A DNA stretch of 64,000 nt from Roseinatronobacter bogoriensis DSM 18756 (GCF_004366635.1 NZ_SORN01000002.1:649641-713640), one strand, 5' to 3'. Numbered from the stretch's first letter, positions 37,043 through 45,976 are shown. The notes: generated from the sequence alone by a model not told the origin. Numbers and translations: made by a program.

Positions 37043-37489
37043 ATGCACCTGAATGTCTATCTGGCGGGCGAGATCCACACTGATTGGCGCGAACAGATCA
37101 TGTCCGGCGCGAAGGATCTTGCGATCACTTTTACCGGACCAGTCACTGATCATGCCGCATCCGACGATTGCGGCGTTGCCATTCTGGGGCAAGAGGAGAA
37201 AAAGTTCTGGCACGACCACAAGGGTGCAAAGCTGAACGCGATCCGCACCCGCAAGGCACTAGCCGAAGCGGATGTGGTCGTGGTTCGTTTTGGCGACAAA
37301 TATCGCCAGTGGAACGCAGCCTTTGACGCAGGCTACGCGGCAGCGCTTGGCAAATCCATCATCGTTTTGCACGGCGCGGACCATCAGCATGCCCTGAAAG
37401 AAGTGGACGCAGCAGCGCTTGCCGTAGCCGAAACCCCCGAGCAGGTTGTATCGCTTTTGCGCTACACACTTCATGGGACATTGCCCTGA
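37043..37489 (+). CDS. ytoQ: YtoQ family protein
   Basis: A 148-residue protein of the YtoQ family, related to nucleoside 2-deoxyribosyltransferase-like folds. The function is uncharacterised. The N-terminus MHLNVYLAGEIHTDWRE and the central VVVRFGDKYRQWNAAFDAGY are the conserved parts. The ATG at 37043 follows GGGAGACAAGG. An in-frame ATG at 36926 has no such site. It is transcribed divergently from the PCMT gene. Confidence 0.88.
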   Translation: MHLNVYLAGEIHTDWREQIMSGAKDLAITFTGPVTDHAASDDCGVAILGQEEKKFWHDHKGAKLNAIRTRKALAEADVVVVRFGDKYRQWNAAFDAGYAAALGKSIIVLHGADHQHALKEVDAAALAVAETPEQVVSLLRYTLHGTLP

Positions 37490-37582
37490 AGCGCAGGCTG
37501 GAACGGCTGCAAAATACGGGTTTCGGATTATGCTTTTGCCGATATACCTGACCTGGTTCACATAACCGGGAAAGGATTTCAC

Positions 37583-37966
37583 ATGCTTGCAGAATTCAAG
37601 ACATTCATTGCCCGCGGTAACGCTCTTGATTTGGCAGTCGGCATTATAATCGGCGCCGCCTTTACTGCGATTGTCACATCGCTGGTCGATGATCTGGTGA
37701 ACCCGCTGATTGGCATTTTTGTCGGTGGCGTCGATTTCAGCGCAATAAGTTTCGGGATTGGTGACGCGCAATTCATGGTCGGAAACTTTGTAAATGCCGT
37801 TATCAAGTTTCTTATCATTGCCTTCGTGGTGTTCATGTTGGTCCGCACCGTCAACAAGCTGGTCAATCTGAACACGAAAGAACAAGAACCTGCCCCGGAA
37901 GAGCCCACCAGCCCGACATCCGAACAATTGCTGGCCGAAATCCTCGACACGTTGCGGTCAAAATAA
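37583..37966 (+). CDS. mscL: Large-conductance mechanosensitive channel MscL
   Basis: MscL opens under membrane tension to release solutes during osmotic downshock. The 127-residue protein has the amphipathic start MLAEFKTFIARGNALDLAVG, helix TM1 with the GIIIGAAFTAIVTSLV pore region, helix TM2 (FLIIAFVVFMLVRTVNKL) and a charged C-terminal bundle. Length and order are typical. Confidence 0.96.
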   Translation: MLAEFKTFIARGNALDLAVGIIIGAAFTAIVTSLVDDLVNPLIGIFVGGVDFSAISFGIGDAQFMVGNFVNAVIKFLIIAFVVFMLVRTVNKLVNLNTKEQEPAPEEPTSPTSEQLLAEILDTLRSK

Positions 37967-38013
37967 ACCGCCAAGGGGTGGCCAAGGCCGCCCTTTTTTC
38001 ACGCGCGCACTAA

Positions 38014-38472
38014 TCAGATATCAATTGCCGTTGTTTTCACCACAGTGCGCAAGGCAAATGACGATTGCATTTGCGTGACACCAGGCAATCGGCTGAGGTA
38101 TCGGCGGTGGATCCGCGCGAAATCTTCGGTATCGGCGGCAATGATCTTCAGCAGATAATCGGCCGCCCCTGCCATCAGGTGACACTCCAGTATATCGGGC
38201 ACGCGGGCCACTTCCCGTTCGAACGCGTCCAATATCTCGTCGCTCTGGCCTGACAGCTTGATTTCAACATACACAACAGTCGGGCGACCAATGCGCTTGA
38301 GGTCAAGAAGTGCGACATAATCCGAGATGAACCCTTCCCCCTCCAACCGCTGGACACGGCGATGGCAAGCGGAAGGCGAAAGATGCACGAGTTCGGCAAG
38401 TTCAGCATTCGTCACACGGCCCTGCCGCTGCAGCACCCTTAGGATTCGGCGATCTGTCGCGTCTAGCTGCAT
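38014..38472 (-). CDS. Lrp/AsnC family transcriptional regulator
   Basis: A 152-residue Lrp-type regulator: N-terminal HTH (LDATDRRILRVLQRQGRVTN, then LAELVHLSPSACHRRVQRLE) and a C-terminal RAM ligand-binding domain (about 70-150). It is divergent from alanine dehydrogenase with a 139-bp shared intergenic region, so control of ald by alanine is likely, as known for AldR/Lrp pairs. Confidence 0.93.
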   Translation of the reverse strand: MQLDATDRRILRVLQRQGRVTNAELAELVHLSPSACHRRVQRLEGEGFISDYVALLDLKRIGRPTVVYVEIKLSGQSDEILDAFEREVARVPDILECHLMAGAADYLLKIIAADTEDFARIHRRYLSRLPGVTQMQSSFALRTVVKTTAIDI

Positions 38473-38522
38473 TGCAGCGCAACCTTCTTCTGAAATTTGG
38501 TAGTTTTCTGCACGTTTCTACG

Positions 38523-38533
38523 TCAAAATTTGA
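38523..38533. promoter_or_regulatory. Palindrome in the lrp-ald divergent promoter region
   Basis: TCAAA-A-TTTGA is a perfect inverted repeat around one central base, 51 bp upstream of the Lrp-type regulator start. AT-rich palindromes of this kind are usual Lrp-family operators. Binding itself is inference. Confidence 0.4.
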
Positions 38534-38611
38534 TCAATCGGCACCAAGTGTCAAGGAATTCCGCATTGATTTCCGATACTCTACCCATATCATTTCAAGG
38601 AGGAGGCCGCG

Positions 38612-39730
38612 ATGCTGATTGGATGCCCCAAGGAAATCAAGCCACAGGAATTTCGTGTGGGCCTGACCCCAAATGCCGCGCAAGAGGCCATCGCACATGG
38701 CCATCAGGTCATGATCGAGGCAGGCGCGGGCATGGGGGCTGGCTTTGTCGATGATGATTACATCGCCGCCGGCGCGCAGATCGTCGAGAACGCCGAAGAA
38801 GTCTTTGCGCGCGCCGATATGGTGGTCAAGGTCAAGGAACCGCAGGCCAATGAACGCAAGCAACTGCGAGAAGGTCAGGTGCTTTTCACATATCTGCATC
38901 TTGCGCCGGACCCGGCACAGACGCGCGATCTGATTGAATCTGGTGTCACGGCGATTGCTTATGAAACGGTGACCGATCGCAATGGCGGTTTGCCACTGCT
39001 GGCCCCCATGTCAGAAGTGGCGGGCCGGCTGGCACCCCAGATGGGGGCGTGGGCGCTGCAAAAGGCCAATGGCGGGCGCGGGGTTCTTATGGGTGGGGTG
39101 CCCGGCGTGCGCCCGGCCGATGTGGTCATTATCGGTGGCGGGGTCGTTGGCACTGCCTCGGCCCGCGTGGCCGTAGGGATGGGTGCGAATGTGACCATTC
39201 TGGACCGCTCGATCCAGCGCATGTCCTATCTGGACGACATCTTTCATGGCCGCCTGACCACACAATTCTCGGACTCCGCCGCGATTGAAGAGCTGATTCA
39301 GCGCGCTGATATGGTGATTGGCGCAGTTCTGATACCCGGGGCCGCCGCACCCAAGCTGATCCGGCGCGAGCATCTGGCACAGATGAAACCCGGCGCAGTG
39401 CTGGTCGATGTGGCCATTGACCAGGGCGGCTGTTTCGAGACGTCGCATGCCACAACGCATCAGGACCCGATTTACGAGGTTGATGGAATTCTGCACTATT
39501 GCGTTGCCAATATGCCCGGCGCAGTTGCGCGCAGCGCGACAATCGCCTTGGGCAATGCCACCATGCCCTTCATGCTGGCGCTGGCCGACAAGGGCTGGCG
39601 CAAGGCTTGCGAAGATGACCCGCATCTGCTGGAAGGGTTGAACACGCATGCGGGCCACCTGACCTATTATGCAGTGGGCAAGGCGCTGGGAATTGACGTG
39701 CTGGCCCCAAGCAAGGCGCTGAAGGTCTGA
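38612..39730 (+). CDS. ald: Alanine dehydrogenase
   Basis: Ald converts L-alanine and NAD to pyruvate, ammonia and NADH. The 372-residue protein has the N-terminal MLIGCPKEIKPQEFRVGLTP, the NAD-binding loop VVIIGGGVVGTASARVAVGM and conserved substrate residues (K and H in VVKVKEPQ and FTYLHLAP). AGGAGG precedes the ATG. A strong terminator follows at 39755. Confidence 0.97.
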   Translation: MLIGCPKEIKPQEFRVGLTPNAAQEAIAHGHQVMIEAGAGMGAGFVDDDYIAAGAQIVENAEEVFARADMVVKVKEPQANERKQLREGQVLFTYLHLAPDPAQTRDLIESGVTAIAYETVTDRNGGLPLLAPMSEVAGRLAPQMGAWALQKANGGRGVLMGGVPGVRPADVVIIGGGVVGTASARVAVGMGANVTILDRSIQRMSYLDDIFHGRLTTQFSDSAAIEELIQRADMVIGAVLIPGAAAPKLIRREHLAQMKPGAVLVDVAIDQGGCFETSHATTHQDPIYEVDGILHYCVANMPGAVARSATIALGNATMPFMLALADKGWRKACEDDPHLLEGLNTHAGHLTYYAVGKALGIDVLAPSKALKV

Positions 39731-39754
39731 TCAGCACAAATGCAGCTTATGACC

Positions 39755-39782
39755 GCCCGCCCTCTCATGGGCGGGCTTTTTT
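39755..39782 (+). terminator. Rho-independent terminator after ald
   Basis: Stem GCCCGCCC-type arms 39755-39762 and 39769-39776 form 8 perfect G/C-rather-than-A/T pairs, with a six-base loop, followed by six T residues at 39777-39782. It starts 25 bp after the ald stop. Confidence 0.93.
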
Positions 39783-39815
39783 GACGGAATGCAGATCTAC
39801 TAACGTCGACGAATT

Positions 39816-39835
39816 ACATTCAAATCTTGCAATGT
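39816..39835. promoter_or_regulatory. Candidate operator upstream of the persulfide operon
   Basis: ACATT and AATGT form an inverted repeat with a 10-base centre, about 50 bp before the dioxygenase ATG, next to an AT-rich stretch (39837-39856) that could be the promoter. BigR/SqrR-type repressors bind AT-rich inverted repeats ahead of such operons. No BigR-like gene is seen in the window, so the regulator would act from elsewhere. Confidence 0.35.
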
Positions 39836-39884
39836 GTATTCTAAAGTATATATTCACTCCAGACACCGATTATGGAGGCATAAG

Positions 39885-40748
39885 ATGCAACCCGAAATTA
39901 CAGCTTTCTTTGATGAAGATACCTTTACCGTCACATATGTCGTCCGCGACCCGCAAAGCAACAAATGTGCCGTTGTCGATTCAGTCCTGGATTTCGACTA
40001 TGCCTCTGGCAACACCGACACGCGCTCGGCCGATGCTGTGATCGCATTCATCAAGGACAAGGGCTTTGAGGTGCAGTGGCTGCTAGAAACGCATGTCCAT
40101 GCAGACCACCTGTCTGCCGCGCCCTATATCCAGCGCGAATTGGGTGGCAAGATTGCTATCGGCGAAAACATCCGCATCGTGCAGGATACATTCGGCAAGG
40201 TCTTTAACGAAGGCACCGAATTCCAGCGCGATGGCAGCCAGTTTGATGCCTTGTTCAAAGAAGGCGACAGCTTCCATATTGGCCAGTTGCGCGGCGATGT
40301 TCTGCACACGCCCGGCCACACACCTGCATGCCTGACCTATGTGATCGGCGATGCCGCTTTCGTGGGCGACACGCTGTTCATGCCCGATTTTGGCACCGCA
40401 CGTTGCGACTTCCCCGGCGGCTCGGCAGAAATGCTGTGGAACTCTGTGCAGAAAATCCTGACACTGCCTGACGAAACCCGCATCTTTGTCGGCCATGACT
40501 ACAAGGCAGAGGGCCGGGACGACTACGCTTGGGAAACCACCGTCGGCGCGCAGAAACGCCTGAACAAACATGTCGGCGAAGGCAAATCCAAGGATGACTT
40601 TGTGCGCGCACGCAACGAACGCGATGCGCAACTGGGCATGCCCCGGCTGATCGTGCCGTCACTGCAGGTGAATATGCGCGCAGGCCAGATGCCGCCCGCC
40701 GAAGACAATGGCACGGTCTATCTGAAAGTGCCGGTCAACACACTCTGA
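39885..40748 (+). CDS. MBL-fold persulfide dioxygenase-like hydrolase (Blh/ETHE1 type)
   Basis: A metallo-beta-lactamase-fold protein of 287 residues, probably oxidising glutathione persulfide to sulfite. Metal motif THVHADHLSAAPYI, then HTPGHTPACLTY, GDTLFMPDFGTARCDFPGG and VGHDY follow in the order of ETHE1/Blh enzymes. The start at 39885 has GGAGG upstream. It heads an operon with two YeeE/YedE genes and DUF442, the set known under BigR control in rhizobia and relatives. Confidence 0.9.
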   Translation: MQPEITAFFDEDTFTVTYVVRDPQSNKCAVVDSVLDFDYASGNTDTRSADAVIAFIKDKGFEVQWLLETHVHADHLSAAPYIQRELGGKIAIGENIRIVQDTFGKVFNEGTEFQRDGSQFDALFKEGDSFHIGQLRGDVLHTPGHTPACLTYVIGDAAFVGDTLFMPDFGTARCDFPGGSAEMLWNSVQKILTLPDETRIFVGHDYKAEGRDDYAWETTVGAQKRLNKHVGEGKSKDDFVRARNERDAQLGMPRLIVPSLQVNMRAGQMPPAEDNGTVYLKVPVNTL

Positions 40749-40820
40749 CCCACGCGCCACGACATACAACACAGGCGCGGTCGCTGACGACCGCGCCGCA
40801 TTGCGAACAGGAATATGACA

Positions 40821-41252
40821 ATGATTCAAACAGACTGGATCTGGGGCCTTGTTGGTGGCCTGATGATCGGCACGGCAGCGGCGATCCTGCTGCTGGGCAA
40901 TGGCCGTATCATGGGCGCCAGCGGCATAATTGGCGGGCTTGTGGACCGTTCTGGCCTTGGCGACTGGGCCGAGCGCGTCGCCTTTCTGGCAGCACTTGTG
41001 GTCATCCCTGCACTGATGCTGCCCATATATAACGTGGAAATCTCGACCAAGATCACCTCTAACCTTGGGATCGTGATTGCAGGGGGGCTGATGGTTGGCC
41101 TTGGGACACGCCTGGCAATGGGCTGCACCTCTGGCCACGGGGTATGCGGGATTTCGCGCTTCTCGCTGCGCGGGATCGTGGCGACGGTATTCTACTTGTT
41201 GGCTGGTGGCATAGCGATGGTGCTGTTCCGGCATGGATTGGGGTTGATCTGA
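40821..41252 (+). CDS. YeeE/YedE half-transporter (PmpA-like)
   Basis: A 143-residue membrane protein with four to five helices. The cysteine-bearing LAMGCTSGHGVCGISRFS signature of YeeE/YedE (TsuA-type) sulfur-compound channels is intact. It is one of two half-size proteins that together equal one full transporter. The start at 40821 has AGGA eight bases upstream; the ATG at 40815 is too close to it. Its stop overlaps the next start as TGATG. Confidence 0.88.
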   Translation: MIQTDWIWGLVGGLMIGTAAAILLLGNGRIMGASGIIGGLVDRSGLGDWAERVAFLAALVVIPALMLPIYNVEISTKITSNLGIVIAGGLMVGLGTRLAMGCTSGHGVCGISRFSLRGIVATVFYLLAGGIAMVLFRHGLGLI

Positions 41253-41686
41253 TGCAGCGTATTATCATTTCGGCGCTTTCGGGCGGATTGTTTGGCGCGG
41301 GGCTGCTGGTTTCGGGCATGACGGACACAACAAAGGTCCAGGGCTGGCTGGATATATTTGGCGCATGGGACCCGACATTGGCCTTTGTATTGGGTGGGGC
41401 GATCCTGCCCATGATGCTGGCCTGGCATCTGACAACAAAGCGCGCCACCTCGCTTGTGGGAGCGCCGTTTCCATCAAAGCCCAACCCTCGTCTGGGACAT
41501 AACCTTGTCATTGGCTCTGTCCTCTTTGGGGCGGGCTGGGGGCTGGTCGGACTATGCCCCGGACCGGCGATTGCTTCACTCAGTTGGGGCGGGACTGGCG
41601 GGATCGTCTTTATCCTTGCCATGATCGCAGGTATGATGGCCGCACCATCCCTTCGCCTGCGCATTGACAAACTCGCAGCTATCTGA
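41252..41686 (+). CDS. YeeE/YedE half-transporter (PmpB-like)
   Basis: The second half of the sulfur-compound transporter, 144 residues with several helices. Conserved parts are GLLVSGMTDTTKVQGWLDIF and GAGWGLVGLCPGPAIASL, the latter holding the single conserved cysteine. Translation is coupled to the previous gene (TGATG). It most likely dimerises with that protein to form the channel (family knowledge and context). Confidence 0.88.
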   Translation: MQRIIISALSGGLFGAGLLVSGMTDTTKVQGWLDIFGAWDPTLAFVLGGAILPMMLAWHLTTKRATSLVGAPFPSKPNPRLGHNLVIGSVLFGAGWGLVGLCPGPAIASLSWGGTGGIVFILAMIAGMMAAPSLRLRIDKLAAI

Positions 41687-41699
41687 CCCGGAGATATTT

Positions 41700-42125
41700 A
41701 TGGAAATCCGCCCCTTGACCGATGATTACGCTGTCTCACCCCAAATCGCGCCCGAGGACGTGCCCGCGATTGTCGAGGCAGGCTTTACGACATTGGTCTG
41801 CAACCGCCCTGATGGTGAAATTCCGCCAGAAGTTCAGGCTGAGGCTATTCGCAAGGCCGCAGAGGCCGCAGGACTGCGTTTTGTTCTGAATCCCGTGATC
41901 GGCGGGGCAATCACGATGGAAAACATCAGAGCACAGGCGACCGCCATACAGCAAAGCGAGGGGCCTCTTCTGGCGTATTGCGCTTCTGGCAATCGTTCGT
42001 CGATTGTCTGGGCGCTTGCCCATGCGGGGCAGCGCCCCACGGACGAGTTAATCGCCATTCCGGCCCGGCATGGCTATGGGCTGGAACCGTTTCGAGCGAC
42101 CATCGACCAACTCGCTCAGGGCTGA
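41700..42125 (+). CDS. TIGR01244/DUF442 sulfur transferase or phosphatase
   Basis: A 141-residue cysteine phosphatase/rhodanese-like protein of the TIGR01244 (DUF442) family. The active loop LAYCASGNRSSIVWALA holds the CxxGxRS catalytic signature. In Blh proteins of other bacteria this domain is fused to the MBL domain. Here it is a separate last gene of the operon, 13 bp after the transporter genes. Sulfur transfer from persulfide is the likely role. Confidence 0.87.
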   Translation: MEIRPLTDDYAVSPQIAPEDVPAIVEAGFTTLVCNRPDGEIPPEVQAEAIRKAAEAAGLRFVLNPVIGGAITMENIRAQATAIQQSEGPLLAYCASGNRSSIVWALAHAGQRPTDELIAIPARHGYGLEPFRATIDQLAQG

Positions 42126-42165
42126 ATTCCGGCAAGTCTTGGCATGTCCAACATGCGTATTCAGA

Positions 42166-42195
42166 CCGCGCCCCCTATAAGGGGCGCGGTTTTTT
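42166..42195 (+). terminator. Rho-independent terminator of the persulfide operon
   Basis: Arms 42166-42174 and 42181-42189 pair perfectly over 9 bp (CCGCGCCCC with GGGGCGCGG), with a six-base loop, followed by six T residues at 42190-42195. Confidence 0.94.
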
Positions 42196-42299
42196 GCGAT
42201 TTGGGATCAATTCTCCAACCATGATCGGCCGCCTGCCGCGCGATGCCAAAGCGTTCTATTGCCATGATCTGGCATAGACATCTCTGGCAGCCGTAGCGG

Positions 42300-43388
42300 T
42301 CATCCCGCATCCGGGCTGTCGGAAGGGGCCTGTTGGGTTGCACCAATCTCTGCCAAGGCTTGGGGATCACTTGAGCCGGGCGCGAATGGCGGCTGCGGGG
42401 GCTGCCCCCAGGTTATAGCCGCAGGCAGGGCAAACTGTGGGACGCTGGCCCCTGTCGCATCGGTCAACTCGCCGGGATCAGCGGTCAGGCGGACGGCCCG
42501 CTGTCCGCGCGCCTGACCAAGACGGCCGATACCCAATGCAGTATGTGAAATACTTTCCAGTGTCAGCGTCTCCAGCGCCGTGTCTGGCAAGCGCAACATA
42601 TCCCCGACCCGAAGGCGCAAGGCATCCGTCAACGTCAACTGTACGCGACACAGAACCGAATCCAGAACCACGCCGCTTTCATTGATGGCAACCTGTAACC
42701 GTTCCTGCCAGTCACTCTCCAGCTCTGAATCCGGCAAGTTGTCCTGAGGCAGGGAAAGCGATTTATTCTCTGGTTCAGGCAGGATCACAAACCAATCCCC
42801 TTCCTTGGCACCATAGCCCAAGGCGACATGCAGGCGCAAAATGTGAAACTGCCCCTCTTCCAGCATCAGCCCCAACGGCCGCGGGTTATCTATAAAAGAC
42901 CCGTATCCATAGCCGGACACTAATGCAGACTGAGGCAGTTGCGCACAACGCGTTTCCAGCAGCCGCAGAAAACTGTCGATCATGGGGGCCAATAAGGCCG
43001 CATCAGTGCGGGTGGGGATTCGTGGTGCGATTTCTGACGGGTCAACACGGCCGGTTGTCTGCGCTTCGACCATACCCGCCAATACGGCGGGGGCAGCCAT
43101 CAACAAGCCCATACGGTCGCCCTGCCCTTCCAGCAACGCCAGAAACATACCCGACTCGGCCAGATCCAGAACTTCTGCAAGTGCGCCGGTCGAGATACTG
43201 ACGCCCCGCACAATCCCCTCAAGACCCGGGCAATCTGCCGACATGCGCCCGAAAGCCACGCGCAGCGCCGATTCAAAAACCGCGCGCTCCTGCGCTTGCG
43301 CCGCACGGTGCCGCGTCGCCATCTTTTCGAGGGCGTTACCGCGCACCGTGTCGCCCATCGCTTTTGCTTCTGTTTGATCCATCTTCAT
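42300..43388 (-). CDS. FliM/FliN-type flagellar motor switch-like protein (orphan)
   Basis: A protein of about 362 residues. The middle part (RVAFGRMSADCPGLEGIVRG and following) resembles the FliM CheC-like middle domain. Residues about 225-310 (VAINESGVVLDSVLCRVQLT, LRVGDMLRLPDTALE) form a SpoA (FliM/FliN C-terminal) domain. The tail is Pro/Ala-rich. FliM sits in the C-ring and receives CheY-P. No other flagellar gene is nearby. An N-terminal CheY-binding motif (LSQxEID) is not seen. Start chosen at the first ATG (43388). Confidence 0.72.
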   Translation of the reverse strand: MKMDQTEAKAMGDTVRGNALEKMATRHRAAQAQERAVFESALRVAFGRMSADCPGLEGIVRGVSISTGALAEVLDLAESGMFLALLEGQGDRMGLLMAAPAVLAGMVEAQTTGRVDPSEIAPRIPTRTDAALLAPMIDSFLRLLETRCAQLPQSALVSGYGYGSFIDNPRPLGLMLEEGQFHILRLHVALGYGAKEGDWFVILPEPENKSLSLPQDNLPDSELESDWQERLQVAINESGVVLDSVLCRVQLTLTDALRLRVGDMLRLPDTALETLTLESISHTALGIGRLGQARGQRAVRLTADPGELTDATGASVPQFALPAAITWGQPPQPPFAPGSSDPQALAEIGATQQAPSDSPDAG

Positions 43389-43471
43389 TCGCGCCACCCG
43401 TTCTGCACCGATCTTGGCGCAAAAGGGTTAGCAAATGCTGAATAACCGCGAAAAAGGGCGGACCCTGAATG

Positions 43472-44089
43472 TCAGATCTTGCAAACGGGTAGCGAGCGGG
43501 TGAATTCAGCGATATCAGCGCGCTTGCGCGCATCGCGCATTGGCGGCCAGTCTTTGGCCACTCCGCCCCAATTTCCTGAACTGCCGACAACAACCTTGTC
43601 CCGTTCAACCGCCTGTGCGGCAATACGCGCCGCACAGCGCAGATTGGTCGGGCCATCATACAAGCCGTTGGGGTGCGACAGATCACACCCATAATAACGC
43701 GCGGATGTTGGCCAGATCTGCAACAGGCCACGATACCGCCCGCCCGCCCCGGCCGCATCGGGGCGCCATGTGCTTTCATAGCCTGCAAGCCCGGAAAACA
43801 AAGCCGTCCAGAAAGCCTTGCGACCCTCTTTGTTTGCTGCCTCATACCCAGGACAAAATGCGTCAATATCCTGAGGGACTGTTGAAACAAGCGCGCGACC
43901 GTCCGTTTCCAGGGCCGCGAATTTCGCAGCCGTCCAGCGATCAGCTTCGGGGCGATGATCCCAACGTGTGGTGACCTGCGCGGCACGCGTTGCCTCTACA
44001 GCAGTATCAGGCGTTGCCAATGTGCATCCGGCGGTGAGGGTGGCCACCCCAAGAGCGGCCAGCAGTGAAAGCGGCAGATAACGCGGCAT
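43472..44089 (-). CDS. Lytic transglycosylase-like lipoprotein
   Basis: A 205-residue lipoprotein: signal MPRYLPLSLLAALGVATLTA followed by the lipobox cysteine (TAGC). The soluble part has an SLT-like core with a candidate catalytic glutamate in FSGLAGYESTWRPDAAG and the RGLLQIWPTSARYYGC motif. It should cleave peptidoglycan glycan strands. A long upstream in-frame extension to 44356 is antisense to gatB leader sequence and is rejected. Confidence 0.82.
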   Translation of the reverse strand: MPRYLPLSLLAALGVATLTAGCTLATPDTAVEATRAAQVTTRWDHRPEADRWTAAKFAALETDGRALVSTVPQDIDAFCPGYEAANKEGRKAFWTALFSGLAGYESTWRPDAAGAGGRYRGLLQIWPTSARYYGCDLSHPNGLYDGPTNLRCAARIAAQAVERDKVVVGSSGNWGGVAKDWPPMRDARKRADIAEFTRSLPVCKI

Positions 44090-44282
44090 CGAATTTCCAT
44101 AGGTGGCACAGCCCCAAATTGCGCTGCAGCGCGGCGTATGGCCCCGAATCGTTGAAAAAGGCAAACCTGAGAGCAAACAACGGCCCATACTCGGCGGGGT
44201 TTTGCCGACCCGCCCCTTGCTGCGCCGCAAAGGCAACGCTAGAAAGCGCTCAACACACCCCGGACAAGGATATGCAACAGCC

Positions 44283-45797
44283 ATGCTGGACCTGAGTTTC
44301 GAGCCGCCCAAACCCAAGGTAATCTCTGGCGCGACCGGCGCATGGGAACTGGTCATCGGGATGGAGATCCATGCGCAAGTCTCCAGTCAGGCCAAACTGT
44401 TTTCCGGGGCCTCGACCCGCTTTGGCGCTGAACCCAATGCCAATGTCGCTTTCGTTGATGCGGCAATGCCGGGCATGCTGCCGGTCGTCAATGAATTCTG
44501 TATCGAACAGGCCGTGCGCACGGGGCTGGGGCTGAAGGCGCAGATCAACCTGCGCTCGGCCTTTGACCGGAAAAATTACTTCTATCCCGATCTGCCTCAG
44601 GGCTATCAGATCAGCCAGCTATATCACCCGCTGGTGGGTGAAGGTGAAGTGCTGGTGGAAATGGGCGCAGGTATCGCGCGCCTTGTGCGGATCGAGCGCA
44701 TTCATGTGGAACAGGATGCAGGCAAATCCATCCATGACATGGACCCCAACATGTCCTTCGTTGACCTGAACCGCACCGGCGTCGCGCTGATGGAAATCGT
44801 CAGCCGCCCCGACATCCGCGGGCCAGAGGAAGCCGCCGCCTATGTCACCAAACTGCGCCAGATCCTGCGCTATCTGGGCACCTGTGATGGCAATATGCAG
44901 AACGGGAACCTGCGCGCCGATGTGAACGTGTCGGTCTGCCGCCCCGGACAATATGAGAAGTACCAGGAAACGCAGGATTTCGACCATCTTGGAACGCGCT
45001 GCGAGATCAAGAACATGAACTCCATGCGGTTCATTCAGGCGGCCATCGATTATGAGGCGCGCCGCCAGATCGCCATCCTTGAGGATGGCGGCAGCGTGGT
45101 GCAGGAAACGCGGCTCTATGACCCTGACAAGGGCGAGACACGCTCGATGCGGTCCAAGGAAGAAGCGCATGATTACCGTTACTTCCCCTGCCCCGACCTG
45201 TTGCCACTTGAAATCGAACAGGCTTGGGTCGATGAGATCGCCGCCAGCCTGCCAGAACTGCCGGATGCGAAGAAAGCGCGCTTCATGGCAGATTTCGGCC
45301 TGACCGACTATGACGCCAGCGTGCTGACTGCGGACGTGGCCAATGCCGCCTATTTCGAGGCCGTTGCTGCGCAAGCAGGCGATGGAAAACTGGCGGCCAA
45401 CTGGGTGATCAACGAGTTGTTCGGGCGATTGAAAAAGGAAGGCCATGACATTACGGACAGCCCCGTTTCCAGCGCGCAACTGGCAGGAATCATTGCGCTG
45501 ATCAAGGCGGGGGATATCTCTGGCAAGATCGCGAAAGACCTGTTCGAGATCGTCTATACAGAAGGCGGCGATCCCGCCCAGATCGTGGAAGCGCGCGGCC
45601 TGAAGCAGGTGACCGACGCTGGCGCGATCGAGAAGGCTGTGGACGAAATTATCGCTGCGAATCCGGCGCAGGTGGAGAAGGCCAAACAGAACCCCAAACT
45701 GGCGGGCTGGTTTGTGGGGCAAGTGATGAAGGCGACTGGCGGCAAGGCCAACCCCGCGGCCGTGAACCAGATCGTCAGCGCGAAACTGGGGCTGTAG
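44283..45797 (+). CDS. gatB: Asp-tRNA(Asn)/Glu-tRNA(Gln) amidotransferase subunit GatB
   Basis: GatB is the tRNA-binding and kinase subunit of the GatCAB amidotransferase that corrects misacylated tRNAs. The 504-residue product shows WELVIGMEIHAQVSSQAKLF, the NRTGVALMEIVSRPD block and the C-terminal YqeY-like helical domain (AAVNQIVSAKLGL). The start at 44283 matches family length. In-frame sequence back to 44103 is not supported. gatA and gatC are not in the window. Confidence 0.96.
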   Translation: MLDLSFEPPKPKVISGATGAWELVIGMEIHAQVSSQAKLFSGASTRFGAEPNANVAFVDAAMPGMLPVVNEFCIEQAVRTGLGLKAQINLRSAFDRKNYFYPDLPQGYQISQLYHPLVGEGEVLVEMGAGIARLVRIERIHVEQDAGKSIHDMDPNMSFVDLNRTGVALMEIVSRPDIRGPEEAAAYVTKLRQILRYLGTCDGNMQNGNLRADVNVSVCRPGQYEKYQETQDFDHLGTRCEIKNMNSMRFIQAAIDYEARRQIAILEDGGSVVQETRLYDPDKGETRSMRSKEEAHDYRYFPCPDLLPLEIEQAWVDEIAASLPELPDAKKARFMADFGLTDYDASVLTADVANAAYFEAVAAQAGDGKLAANWVINELFGRLKKEGHDITDSPVSSAQLAGIIALIKAGDISGKIAKDLFEIVYTEGGDPAQIVEARGLKQVTDAGAIEKAVDEIIAANPAQVEKAKQNPKLAGWFVGQVMKATGGKANPAAVNQIVSAKLGL

Positions 45798-45878
45798 CCG
45801 GTTGAAGAGCGCCTGAACTCTGGCCTGAGCGCGCTTTGGCCAGAGGCTGGATTTTGAGTATTTTTGGCAAGAAAATGA

Positions 45879-45908
45879 ACAGACCTGCGACTTTTGTCGC
45901 GGGTCTGT
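45879..45908 (+). terminator. Terminator hairpin after gatB
   Basis: Arms 45879-45891 and 45896-45908 pair over 13 bp with one T:G wobble and a TTTT loop, 82 bp after gatB. The following CTTGTTT is only moderately T-rich. The hairpin could serve both strands. Confidence 0.7.
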
Positions 45909-45952
45909 CTTGTTTGGGCGGGATTGGGACACTGGTCCGCCAGCTTCCATAG

Positions 45953-45976
45953 AAAAGCCGCGCTCGAAAGCGCGGC
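45953..45976 (-). terminator. Rho-independent terminator of rpmG
   Basis: On the minus strand the perfect 8-bp stem GCCGCGCT/AGCGCGGC (45957-45976, TTCG tetraloop) is followed by TTTTCT. It lies 24 bp after the rpmG stop. Confidence 0.92.

Noticed and set aside
44619..45950. 443-codon minus-strand ORF inside gatB
   Set aside because: Antisense to GatB, whose identity is clear; low-complexity His/Gln-rich translation typical of shadows.
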